This document shows positions 36,636 through 44,159 of a stretch of DNA of 64,000 nt, piece after piece. Location: positions 186,001 to 250,000 of the forward strand of contig NC_007908.1 of NCBI RefSeq assembly GCF_000013605.1, read 5' to 3'. The notes beneath the pieces were generated by a model. The model saw nothing but the letters and a program-made list of their open reading frames with translations. It was not told the DNA's origin and did no database searches. The stretch comes from Rhodoferax ferrireducens T118. Lineage in GTDB: Bacteria; Pseudomonadota; Gammaproteobacteria; Burkholderiales; Burkholderiaceae_C. Each line of letters opens with the position of its first letter. The stretch's first letter is position 1. A program made the position numbers and the translations under genes.

Positions 36636-37432
36636 TGCGTGTTTGGGAAACCTTGGTGCTGTCGCAACGCGCCCCGGGCGTTGCGCAGGTCACGATGGCG
36701 CGTCCGGCGGTGTTCAACGCTTTTGACGAGACCATGATCACCGAGTTGGGCGAGGTTTTCACCGAACTGGCCGATGATGCCAGCGTGCGCGTGGTGGTGC
36801 TGGCCGGTGATGGCAAGCACTTCAGCGCCGGAGCCGATCTGCAGTGGATGCAGCGTGCCAGCGCGGCCTCGACGCAGTGGAATTTGCAGGATGCGCGCCG
36901 CTTTGCCGCCATGCTGGCCGGTATTGAAAATTGCCCCAAGCCCACCGTGGCGCGCATCCAGGGCGCGGCGCTTGGCGGTGGGGTTGGTCTGACCTGCGCC
37001 TGCGACATCGCCATTGCAACTGAGAACGCCTACTTTGCCGTCAGTGAGGCCAAGTTTGGCATCCTGCCCGCCGTGATTGGCCCCTACCTTGTCAACGCGG
37101 TTGGCAAGCGCCAGGCCAAACGGCTGGCGCTGACCACCACCCGCATCACTGCCGCCCAAGCGCAGGTCATGGGCCTGGTGCAGCAAGTAGTTGCAGGTGA
37201 CGCGCTGGATGTCGCCGTGGATGCCAGCGTCACCGAGCTACTGGCCGGCGGCCCGCAGGCACAAAGCGAGATCAAGCAGCTGTATGCGCAACTGGAGGTC
37301 GGCCCTGTCAGCGCCGAGGTGCGCGAGCTGACGGCACAAACCATCAGCCGGGTGCGTGGCACCGACGAAGCCCGCGAAGGCTTTGCCGCCTTTCTGGGCA
37401 AGCGAGCCGCCAACTGGATTCCAAAAGCATGA
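36635..37432 (+). CDS. Enoyl-CoA hydratase/isomerase of the box operon
   Basis: A 265-residue crotonase. Oxyanion segments HFSAGADLQWMQR at about residues 67-79 and RIQGAALGGGVGLTCACD at about 108-125 are intact, and the catalytic Glu region SEAKFGILPAVIGPY follows. After BoxD the pathway needs double-bond isomerisation and hydration of dehydroadipyl-CoA to 3-hydroxyadipyl-CoA; this enzyme is the natural candidate (PaaF/PaaG-like). By sequence it also resembles methylglutaconyl-CoA hydratases, so specificity is inferred from the operon. It overlaps the next gene by 4 bases. Confidence 0.85.
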   Translation: MRVWETLVLSQRAPGVAQVTMARPAVFNAFDETMITELGEVFTELADDASVRVVVLAGDGKHFSAGADLQWMQRASAASTQWNLQDARRFAAMLAGIENCPKPTVARIQGAALGGGVGLTCACDIAIATENAYFAVSEAKFGILPAVIGPYLVNAVGKRQAKRLALTTTRITAAQAQVMGLVQQVVAGDALDVAVDASVTELLAGGPQAQSEIKQLYAQLEVGPVSAEVRELTAQTISRVRGTDEAREGFAAFLGKRAANWIPKA

Positions 37433-38937
37433 CGAACAAACTCAAGGACGCGCCGATGTTGGTCGTCGGTGCAGGCATCATGGGTGTCGGCATTGCGCAG
37501 GTTGCAGCGCAAGCGGGACACACCGTGCTGCTGTTTGATGCCCGAGACGGTGCCGCCGAACAGGCCAGGGAGAAACTTGCCAAGACCTTCGAGGGCTTGG
37601 TGGCCAAGGGCAAACTCAGCGCTGACGATGCGGCACAAACCCTCTCACGCATTGAGCCCATCGCGTCGCTGGACGCGGCCGCGGGCGTGCGCCTGGTGGT
37701 GGAAGCCATCGTTGAAAAACTCGACGCCAAGCGCGGTCTGTTCCAGCAACTGGAAGCCATCATCGCGACTGACTGCGTGCTGGCCAGCAACACCTCGTCG
37801 ATCTCGGTCACGGCCATTGCCAATGGCTTGCAGCATCCGCAGCGGCTGGTGGGCATGCATTTCTTCAACCCGGTGCCACTGATGAAGCTGGTGGAAGTGG
37901 TGTCGGGCTTGCAAACCGCAGCGGCAGTGGCCGCGGCCATTTTTGACTTGTCCAAAGACTGGGGCAAGGTGCCCGTGTCTGCGCGCTCCACGCCGGGCTT
38001 TATCGTCAACCGCATTGCCAGGCCTTACTACGCTGAGGCGCTGGCCTTGTTGCAAGAGCAGGCTGCTGCGCCCGCCGTGCTCGATGCCTGCTTGCGCGCA
38101 GCGGGTTTCCGCATGGGGCCGTGTGAGTTGATGGACCTGATCGGGCATGACACCAATTTCTCGGTGACGCAATCGGTGTTTGAGGCCAATTTTTATGACA
38201 AACGCTACGTGCCCTCACTGGTGCAGCGTGAGTTGGTCGATGGTGGCCTGCTGGGTCGCAAATCGGGACGCGGCTTTTACGACTACGCTGAAGGTGTGAG
38301 TGCCCCGGAACTCGAGACGGTGGAGCCCGTGTTGTTGCCCACAGCGCAGTTGTTGCGTGTGTATGGTCAAGGGCCGGTGGCGGATCGTTTGGCGGCATCG
38401 CTGGTGCAAGCCGGGCAAGCATTTTTGCGCGTACCCAGCAGCGATTGGGTGGGCCTGGGCGTGGAAGGTGCGCAGTTGCGCCTGACCGACGGACGCACCG
38501 CCACCCAGCTCGGCGTGGAAGTGGCGGTGTTTGACCTGCCCTTGAACGGGGCATCGGGTGCGGCGCTGGCCTGGGCACCGTCGCTGCGGGCCTCGTCCGC
38601 CTGGACACGTGCGGCCCCGCGCTGGCTCGCCACGCTGGGCTTTAAGCCGCAGCGTGTGGCCGATGCGCCGGCGCTGGTGGTGGCACGCACCTTGGCCATG
38701 CTGATCAACGAAGCTGCCGACGCGGTGCAGCAAGGTGTTTGCACCCAAGACGGTGCAGATGCCGCCATGAAGCTGGGCGTGAACTACCCCGCTGGCCCGT
38801 TCGAGTGGCTGGCGCAGTGGTCTACCCCCGCCGTGTTGGGCGTGCTGGACGCGCTGGATAACCACTACCGGGGTGAGCGTTACCGCGTCAGCCCCTGGCT
38901 GCGTCAGCGCCCGTGGATGGACTCCGAAGCATCATGA
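37429..38937 (+). CDS. paaH: 3-hydroxyacyl-CoA dehydrogenase (3-hydroxyadipyl-CoA, PaaH-like)
   Basis: A 502-residue NAD-dependent dehydrogenase with the Rossmann motif VVGAGIMGVGIAQVAAQAGH at residues 12-31, the catalytic region NTSSISVTAIA and MHFFNPVPLMKLVEVV near 140-160, and two C-terminal domains. This long form, with a duplicated C-terminal part, matches PaaH/PaaC of phenylacetate degradation, which oxidises 3-hydroxyadipyl-CoA to 3-oxoadipyl-CoA. Box-pathway intermediates converge on the same compound. Overlaps the MaoC gene by 4 bases. Confidence 0.88.
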   Translation: MTNKLKDAPMLVVGAGIMGVGIAQVAAQAGHTVLLFDARDGAAEQAREKLAKTFEGLVAKGKLSADDAAQTLSRIEPIASLDAAAGVRLVVEAIVEKLDAKRGLFQQLEAIIATDCVLASNTSSISVTAIANGLQHPQRLVGMHFFNPVPLMKLVEVVSGLQTAAAVAAAIFDLSKDWGKVPVSARSTPGFIVNRIARPYYAEALALLQEQAAAPAVLDACLRAAGFRMGPCELMDLIGHDTNFSVTQSVFEANFYDKRYVPSLVQRELVDGGLLGRKSGRGFYDYAEGVSAPELETVEPVLLPTAQLLRVYGQGPVADRLAASLVQAGQAFLRVPSSDWVGLGVEGAQLRLTDGRTATQLGVEVAVFDLPLNGASGAALAWAPSLRASSAWTRAAPRWLATLGFKPQRVADAPALVVARTLAMLINEAADAVQQGVCTQDGADAAMKLGVNYPAGPFEWLAQWSTPAVLGVLDALDNHYRGERYRVSPWLRQRPWMDSEAS

Positions 38938-39389
38938 AGTTTGCGGATTTTTATGCGGGTCAGATCATCCAGGCCGGGCCGGTGGCGGTCAGCGAGGCAG
39001 AGGTGATTGGGTTCGCCAGCGCCTACGATCCCCAATGGTTTCACACCGATGCCGATGCGGCGCAACATGGGCGTTTTGGTGGCCTGATAGCCAGCGGTTG
39101 GCACACCTGTGGCTTGGCGATGCGGCTGGTGGCGGATGCGGCGTTACACGGCTCCGAGTCGTTTGCCTCACCCGGCCTGGCCTATGTGAAATGGCCGCAC
39201 CCGGTGCGCCCCGGTGACCATTTGTCGCTGACGGCCACGGTGCTGGAGTCGCGCCGCTCAAGCGGCAAGTCGCATCTGGGCATCCTGCGCTGGCGCTGGC
39301 AGCTGTTCAATAACAAAGGCACCGAGGTGCTTGACCTGGAAGCCACCAGCCTGTTTGACCTTTCTACATCCACATCAATACCGCCATGA
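38934..39389 (+). CDS. MaoC-like hotdog-fold dehydratase
   Basis: A 151-residue MaoC/hotdog protein starting MKFADFYAGQIIQAG. The hydratase motif FASAYDPQWFHTDADAA (Asp/His) and the following FGGLIASGWHTCGLAMRL are present at about residues 33-70, so it is likely active as an acyl-CoA hydratase. Together with the crotonase it gives the operon two hydratases, and one may act on a branch substrate such as a substituted dehydroadipyl-CoA. It overlaps both neighbours by 4 bases. Confidence 0.85.
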   Translation: MKFADFYAGQIIQAGPVAVSEAEVIGFASAYDPQWFHTDADAAQHGRFGGLIASGWHTCGLAMRLVADAALHGSESFASPGLAYVKWPHPVRPGDHLSLTATVLESRRSSGKSHLGILRWRWQLFNNKGTEVLDLEATSLFDLSTSTSIPP

Positions 39390-40588
39390 CCCACGCTTTC
39401 ATTTGTGATGCCATCCGCACCCCTTTTGGCCGCTACGGTGGCGCGCTCTCGGGCGTGCGTGCCGACGACCTGGGTGCCATCCCGTTGCGTGCCTTGATGG
39501 CCCGCAACCCCCAGGTCGATTGGGCTGCCCTGACCGACGTGTTGCTGGGCTGTGCCAACCAGGCCGGTGAAGACAACCGCAACGTGGCGCGTATGTCGGC
39601 GCTGTTGGCCGGACTGCCGCAAGAGGTGCCCGGTGCCACCATCAACCGCCTGTGTGGCTCCAGCCTGGACGCGGTCGGCGCGGCGGCGCGGGCCATCAAG
39701 AGTGGTGAAGCGCAACTGATGATTGCAGGGGGTGTGGAGAGCATGAGCCGCGCCCCGTTTGTCATGCCCAAAATGGATGCCGCCTTCAGCCGCAGCAATG
39801 CCGTTTATGACACCACAATTGGCTGGCGCTTTGTCAACAAGCTCATGAAAGCACAGTACGGCGTGGACTCCATGCCCGAGACGGCCGAAAACGTAGCCAC
39901 TGATTTCCACATCGAACGCGAGGCGCAAGACTTGATGGCCTTGCGCTCGCAGCAAAACGCATTACGTGCCCAGCAGAGTGGTTTTTTTGATGTCGAAATC
40001 ACCCCGGTGTCGATCTCGCAGAAAAAAGGCGACCCGCTGCTGGTGACGCAAGACGAACACCCGCGCGCCACCACACTGGAATCTCTGGCCAAGCTCAAGG
40101 GTGTGGTGCGACCCGATGGCACGGTCACCGCCGGCAATGCCTCAGGGGTCAACGATGGGGCCTGTGCCCTGCTGCTGGCCAACGAGGCAGCCGCTGCCCG
40201 CTATGGATTGAGCCCCCGCGCCCGCGTGGTGGGCATGGCCGCCGCTGGCGTGGCACCGCGCATCATGGGTTTTGGCCCGGCGCCGGCCACACGCAAGGTG
40301 CTGGAGCTCACCGGCCTGAGCCTGGCGCAGATGGATGTGATTGAACTCAATGAAGCCTTTGCCGCACAGGGCCTGGCGGTGCTGCGCGACCTGGGGCTGG
40401 CCGATGACGATGCACGTGTCAACCCCAATGGTGGTGCCATCGCCCTGGGTCATCCCTTGGGGGCCAGTGGTGCGCGGCTGGTGACCACTGCCGTTAACCA
40501 GTTACACCGCAGCGCTGGCCGCTACGCGCTGTGCACCATGTGTATTGGTGTGGGCCAGGGCATTGCGCTGGTGCTTGAGCGTGTCTGA
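39386..40588 (+). CDS. pcaF: 3-oxoadipyl-CoA thiolase
   Basis: A 400-residue thiolase closing the pathway: 3-oxoadipyl-CoA plus CoA to succinyl-CoA and acetyl-CoA. Nucleophile Cys in TINRLCGSSLDAVGAAARA near residue 90, His in ELNEAFAAQGLAV near 350 and acid/base Cys in CTMCIGVGQG near 388 are all in place. FICDAIRTPFGRYGGALS at the start and the overall sequence fit the PcaF/PaaJ group. Last gene of the rightward box operon, 12 bases from the convergent hemerythrin gene. Confidence 0.9.
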   Translation: MTHAFICDAIRTPFGRYGGALSGVRADDLGAIPLRALMARNPQVDWAALTDVLLGCANQAGEDNRNVARMSALLAGLPQEVPGATINRLCGSSLDAVGAAARAIKSGEAQLMIAGGVESMSRAPFVMPKMDAAFSRSNAVYDTTIGWRFVNKLMKAQYGVDSMPETAENVATDFHIEREAQDLMALRSQQNALRAQQSGFFDVEITPVSISQKKGDPLLVTQDEHPRATTLESLAKLKGVVRPDGTVTAGNASGVNDGACALLLANEAAAARYGLSPRARVVGMAAAGVAPRIMGFGPAPATRKVLELTGLSLAQMDVIELNEAFAAQGLAVLRDLGLADDDARVNPNGGAIALGHPLGASGARLVTTAVNQLHRSAGRYALCTMCIGVGQGIALVLERV

Positions 40589-40600
40589 CTGTGTGCCTGG

Positions 40601-41182
40601 TTACGCCCCCAGGCCAATGGGGGCGGGCGCCTGCGACACAATGCGTGTGAACAAACGGTCATAGGCCGGGTCACGCGGGTATTTGCCGGTGAGCGGGTCG
40701 CAGTTGGTGGCAAACGCGGCGTCGAGTTCGTCCCAGTCGGCGGCGCTCAATACTTTTTGGGCTACCGGCAGAATCACCGTTTCTTCCAGCCGCATGTGTT
40801 CCAGGTAGAAGGCCAGATACACTTTGACGGCGGTTTCAAACGCGACCCGGCGGGAATCGCCAACCAACTCCCAAGCCAGCAGCAGGTGCTGCAACTCGCG
40901 CACGGCGGATTCGCCACGTGTATGGTCCTTGTCCAGCTGCTCGATAGCCTGCGCGGTCTCCGGTGCGAGGCGGACGACGCGGGGAAACAACAGCTCGGTT
41001 TCCTTGGTGTGGTGCAGCCGCTCGGGGAACTCGTCAATGTAGAACAGCATGGCCCGCAACACATCAAAAAAACTCTCGGGCTCGTTGCCGGGGCCGCGAT
41101 CCACCATCATGCCAATGGAGCGCAGCATGGCCGACAAGGCGTCGTGTTCATCGTGAATGATTCGTAAACTTTCACGCGACAT
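40601..41182 (-). CDS. Hemerythrin-domain protein
   Basis: A 193-residue four-helix hemerythrin-like protein. Di-iron ligands are recognisable: IIHDEHDAL near residue 9-16, RLHHTKETELLFP near 55-67, DKDHTRGE near 85-92 and LEHMRLEETVILP near 127-139. Such proteins bind O2 or sense and buffer oxygen, NO or iron. It lies between the box operon and the second boxB, on the same strand as the latter and 142 bases after it. Supplying or sensing oxygen for the two oxygenases is an inference. An imperfect GC-rich hairpin without a U-tract is at 41250-41275 between the genes. Confidence 0.85.
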   Translation of the reverse strand: MSRESLRIIHDEHDALSAMLRSIGMMVDRGPGNEPESFFDVLRAMLFYIDEFPERLHHTKETELLFPRVVRLAPETAQAIEQLDKDHTRGESAVRELQHLLLAWELVGDSRRVAFETAVKVYLAFYLEHMRLEETVILPVAQKVLSAADWDELDAAFATNCDPLTGKYPRDPAYDRLFTRIVSQAPAPIGLGA

Positions 41183-41324
41183 GGAGTGTCTCCCAGGTTG
41201 AAAAATAGTGACATATCATAACTAAAGAAGACCTGATCAGAGTGCCTGCTTCCCCGGGGAAAAATCCGGGGGAAACACGTTTGTACGCCAGTCAGGCCTG
41301 ATTGCCAAATGCCACCGGCGCCGA

Positions 41325-42827
41325 TCAGGAGTGCTCGATGCGCACGTACTCAAAGTCCTTGGGCTGGTTGTTGATGCCCACGCGCGGTGGTGCAATCCAG
41401 CTGGCGTATTGGCCAGGTTGCACGCAGGGTTTCATCAGGGAGTTGATGAATGTGTGGTCTTCGTCCGAGCACAGCCAGTCGCTCTTTCCGGCATGCCACG
41501 CTTGCGCGCTCAGCAGTTCACCGGCCGGGCTGACATGCGTCTCGGCAAACTCGCCTATCCTGCGGTTAAAACCCTTGTGCGGCTGGCTGAATCGGAAGGC
41601 AATGCCACACTTCTCGATCACCTTGTTCCAGCGGTCGATACCGCCCTGGCAATCGGCAATGTAGTCGTCCAGCAGACGGCTGTTGATAGCGCGCAGGGCG
41701 GGCACCTCTTCGGTCACCAACTGGCCGTCGATCACGCGCTGCACCGGGTAGGTGGCGTTTTCGAGCTGGTGGTCGTCATCAAGGGCGGTTTCATTGAAGC
41801 GGCCCTTGAGGCCGGTGCTGAACGCACTGGCCGCGTTGGATGAAATCTCGGAGCCGAACAAATCACGCGTCACCGACATGTGAAAGTTGGCCTTCTTTTG
41901 CAGCGTGGGCAGGTCGATCACGCCGAGCTTGCGGATGGCTTCCTTGGCATAGGGGTCGGTGATGCCGGCGGCCTTCATGGCCAGGCACGTGGCCTCTATG
42001 GTGCGGCCGACACCGGTTTCACCGACGAACAGATGGTGCGCCTCTTCGGTCAGCATGAAGCGGCAGCTGCGCGACAGCGGATCGAAGCCGGACTGCGCCA
42101 GTGCGGCCAGTTGCATCTTGCCGTCGCGGTCGGTGAAATAGGTGAACATGAAGAAGCTCAACCAGTCAGGTGTGCGCTCGTTGAAGGCGCCCAGAATGCG
42201 GGGGTTGTCCTGCTGGCCCGAGCGGCGCTCCAGCAGTGCCTGCGCCTCTTCGCGGCCATCACGGCCAAAGTACTTGACCAACAGGTAGACCATGGCCCAC
42301 AGGTGGCGCCCCTCTTCGACGTTGACTTGGAACAGGTTGCGCATGTCGTACAACGAAGGCGCGGTGGCGCCCAGAAAGCGCTGTTGCTCCACCGAGGCCG
42401 GCTCGGTGTCGCCCTGCACCACGATCAGGCGGCGCAACAGCGAGCGGTATTCGCCGGGCACTTCCTGCCAGGCCGGTTCGCCCTTGTGGCGGCCGCAGGG
42501 GATGGTGCGCCCCTCTTCCTTGGGTGCCAGCAGAATGCCCCAGCGGTAGTCCGGCATCTTGACGTGGCCGAACTTGGCCCAGCCGCTGGGATCCACACCC
42601 ACCGCCGTGCGCAGGTAGACATCGGCATTCTGAAAACCCTCGGGGCCCATGTCTTTCCACCAATCAATGTAGTTGGGCTGCCAGCCCTCAAGCGCCCGTT
42701 GCAATTGCTTGTCGGACGATAGATCGACGTTGTTGGGGATCAGGTCGTCGTAGCTGACGGCGACAAAGGCATCGTTCTGGATGGCTTCAACGGGTTCTAT
42801 GATTTCAGTGGGTGTGGGTTCGCTCAT
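41325..42827 (-). CDS. boxB2: Second benzoyl-CoA epoxidase oxygenase, BoxB paralogue
   Basis: A 500-residue BoxB with the same di-iron motifs as the operon copy (NVEEGRHLWAM, LTEEAHHLFVGE) and an N-terminal extension of about 24 residues rich in Glu/Thr/Pro. By eye the two are about 60% identical, so this is an old paralogue or a separate acquisition, not a recent copy. It has no adjacent boxA or boxC and should depend on the operon reductase. The upstream region has TGCA elements like boxC, so it is probably under BoxR. It may serve a different benzoyl-CoA analogue or oxygen level. Confidence 0.92.
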   Translation of the reverse strand: MSEPTPTEIIEPVEAIQNDAFVAVSYDDLIPNNVDLSSDKQLQRALEGWQPNYIDWWKDMGPEGFQNADVYLRTAVGVDPSGWAKFGHVKMPDYRWGILLAPKEEGRTIPCGRHKGEPAWQEVPGEYRSLLRRLIVVQGDTEPASVEQQRFLGATAPSLYDMRNLFQVNVEEGRHLWAMVYLLVKYFGRDGREEAQALLERRSGQQDNPRILGAFNERTPDWLSFFMFTYFTDRDGKMQLAALAQSGFDPLSRSCRFMLTEEAHHLFVGETGVGRTIEATCLAMKAAGITDPYAKEAIRKLGVIDLPTLQKKANFHMSVTRDLFGSEISSNAASAFSTGLKGRFNETALDDDHQLENATYPVQRVIDGQLVTEEVPALRAINSRLLDDYIADCQGGIDRWNKVIEKCGIAFRFSQPHKGFNRRIGEFAETHVSPAGELLSAQAWHAGKSDWLCSDEDHTFINSLMKPCVQPGQYASWIAPPRVGINNQPKDFEYVRIEHS

Positions 42828-42865
42828 GGTGTCTCCTGCTGTGGTGGAATGGATAGTCGATTTAA

Positions 42866-42985
42866 TGCAGTATCATGCTTTTTTTAAAATCGACAAGTGC
42901 ATTTTGATGCACTTTATCACCCATGAGTTTGATCTATCGCAAACAAATACAGCAATTCACAACGTTCCGCAGACAAATATATGCA
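42866..42985 (-). promoter_or_regulatory. TGCA-rich control region of boxB2
   Basis: TGCA at 42866, 42898, 42908 and 42982, two of them 10 bases apart (GTGCATTTTGATGCAC, itself an inverted repeat). On the minus strand CATGATACTGCATT near 42866 resembles the TGCACTATGATGCGTGCA arrangement of the boxC promoter. Confidence 0.5.
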
Positions 42986-43063
42986 CTTTAGTGCCTGTTT
43001 GTTGCAAGGAGGATGCTGCAGGGTGTGTCATGTACGGCGGTACGTCGCAATGCAGATGCTTCC

Positions 43064-43184
43064 AGCGGTGGTGTGACTGGGCGGTACCGACGAGTGAATC
43101 CCGGCGCGCGTTGTACCCCAGCAGCGTTTCCAGGTAGCGGGTGTTGATCGTGTCTATGAAGGGAATCTGAGGCGTGGCGTCCAT
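43064..43184 (-). pseudogene. N-terminal fragment of a MarR-family regulator
   Basis: Starts MDATPQIPFIDTINTRYLE and continues TLLGYNARRDSL, the conserved opening of a group of MarR-family regulators of aromatic catabolism. After residue 33 the similarity stops and the frame continues with unrelated residues, so the helix-turn-helix is absent. The gene has been cut off and is not expected to work. It lies between boxB2 and the XRE-cupin regulator. Confidence 0.6.
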
Positions 43185-43222
43185 GGTTTTCAAGGGGGGG
43201 GCTGGCAAGCATAGCAAGTCGA

Positions 43223-43310
43223 TTACGCGCGGGCCAAAGCGATCACGCGCGCCTCGGCATCGGTGTTGCACTGGCGCGGACGCCCTCTGATCGCTTTACA
43301 TCGAGTACCG
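43223..43310 (-). pseudogene. Possible IS630-type transposase fragment
   Basis: Read leftward it gives AIRGRPRQCNTDAEARVIAL then ARA and a stop, resembling the GRPR-x-DAEARV-ALA helix-turn-helix stretch of IS630-family transposases. Only about 25 residues match, and no inverted repeats were found, so this is a weak call. The rest of 43185-43419 shows no recognisable gene. Confidence 0.3.
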
Positions 43311-43419
43311 CCAATTCCACACCGCCTTGCAAATGTGCAGCACGAGCGCGCCATCCGGCAGTGCGACCAACGCCAAGCACAGCCATGATTTTGGCTTCCA
43401 GGATGCCTCGATCCAGGCC

Positions 43420-44013
43420 TCAATAAAAAGCCAGTGAATTTGCCCACACCACGTTTGCCTGAGTGGTTCCAGGGTTGGCGAAACGGTGCGCCAGGGAACT
43501 GCGGAAACGAAAGGAGTCTCCCTCATACAAAAGGACGATGCGGTCATCGACGGTGAGTTCCAGTGTGCCGGTGAGCACGAGGCCGCCTTCCTCGCCGCGG
43601 TGTGTGTAAGTCTCCGGTCCAGATTGTCCGCCCGGTCGGATCGACACGAGGTAAATCTGCATCTCGCCTCCCAGATCAGGCGAAAGGAGTTCCTTCGTCA
43701 CGCCGTAAGTCCCAAGATCGAGACGCCGGCGTGAGCCTCGCCGGACAACCAGGCCCTTTTCAGCCGGGTTTTCCAACGGACCATTGTCAAAGAGCCAACT
43801 CAACGGGACCCCCAAAGCGGTGCAGATCTGCGTCATCGATTTCAAGGAGGGTGACGAGAGGCCACGCTCGATTTGGCTGAGCAAGCCAACTGACAGCCCC
43901 GACTGTTGCGACAGTTCAGTCAAGGTAAGGCCCTTGATACGTCGCCGCTGCCGCACCTGCATGCCCAGCCCCATTTTTTGGGCGTCCGCAGACGCTGTAG
44001 TTTGCTTCTTCAT
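43420..44013 (-). CDS. XRE-family regulator with cupin sensor domain (PuuR-like)
   Basis: A 197-residue regulator: helix-turn-helix at about residues 17-72 (RRIKGLTLTELSQQSGLSVG and SQIERGLSSPSL) and a C-terminal cupin domain with YTHRGEEGGLVLTGTLEL and FRFRSSLAHRFAN. This is the PuuR architecture, which commonly controls polyamine or amino-acid use. It is divergent from the FAD-oxidase/ABC module, and an inverted repeat lies between them, so it probably represses that operon and responds to its substrate. Confidence 0.87.
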   Translation of the reverse strand: MKKQTTASADAQKMGLGMQVRQRRRIKGLTLTELSQQSGLSVGLLSQIERGLSSPSLKSMTQICTALGVPLSWLFDNGPLENPAEKGLVVRRGSRRRLDLGTYGVTKELLSPDLGGEMQIYLVSIRPGGQSGPETYTHRGEEGGLVLTGTLELTVDDRIVLLYEGDSFRFRSSLAHRFANPGTTQANVVWANSLAFY

Positions 44014-44064
44014 TTCAAATATTCCTTGCCATTTTCAAGTCAACAGACCACGGGTGAACCTCTA

Positions 44065-44093
44065 TTGACATCAAAACATCCCGTCTGTAGTAT
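44065..44093 (+). promoter_or_regulatory. Sigma-70 promoter of the FAD oxidase/ABC operon
   Basis: Consensus TTGACA at 44065 and TAGTAT at 44088 separated by exactly 17 bases; transcription would start near 44100, about 60 bases before the first gene. Confidence 0.7.
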
Positions 44094-44109
44094 GAAATAA
44101 ATAACGCAA

Positions 44110-44130
44110 ATTTTCAATATAAATGAAAAT
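44110..44130. promoter_or_regulatory. Candidate operator for the XRE-cupin regulator
   Basis: Inverted repeat ATTTTCA-N7-TGAAAAT with perfect 7-base arms, lying just past the predicted transcription start, a typical repressor position. A related ATTTTCAAG is present near 44031 closer to the regulator. Confidence 0.55.
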
Positions 44131-44159
44131 ATAGCGGCCACATTTAACTTGGAGCCAGC

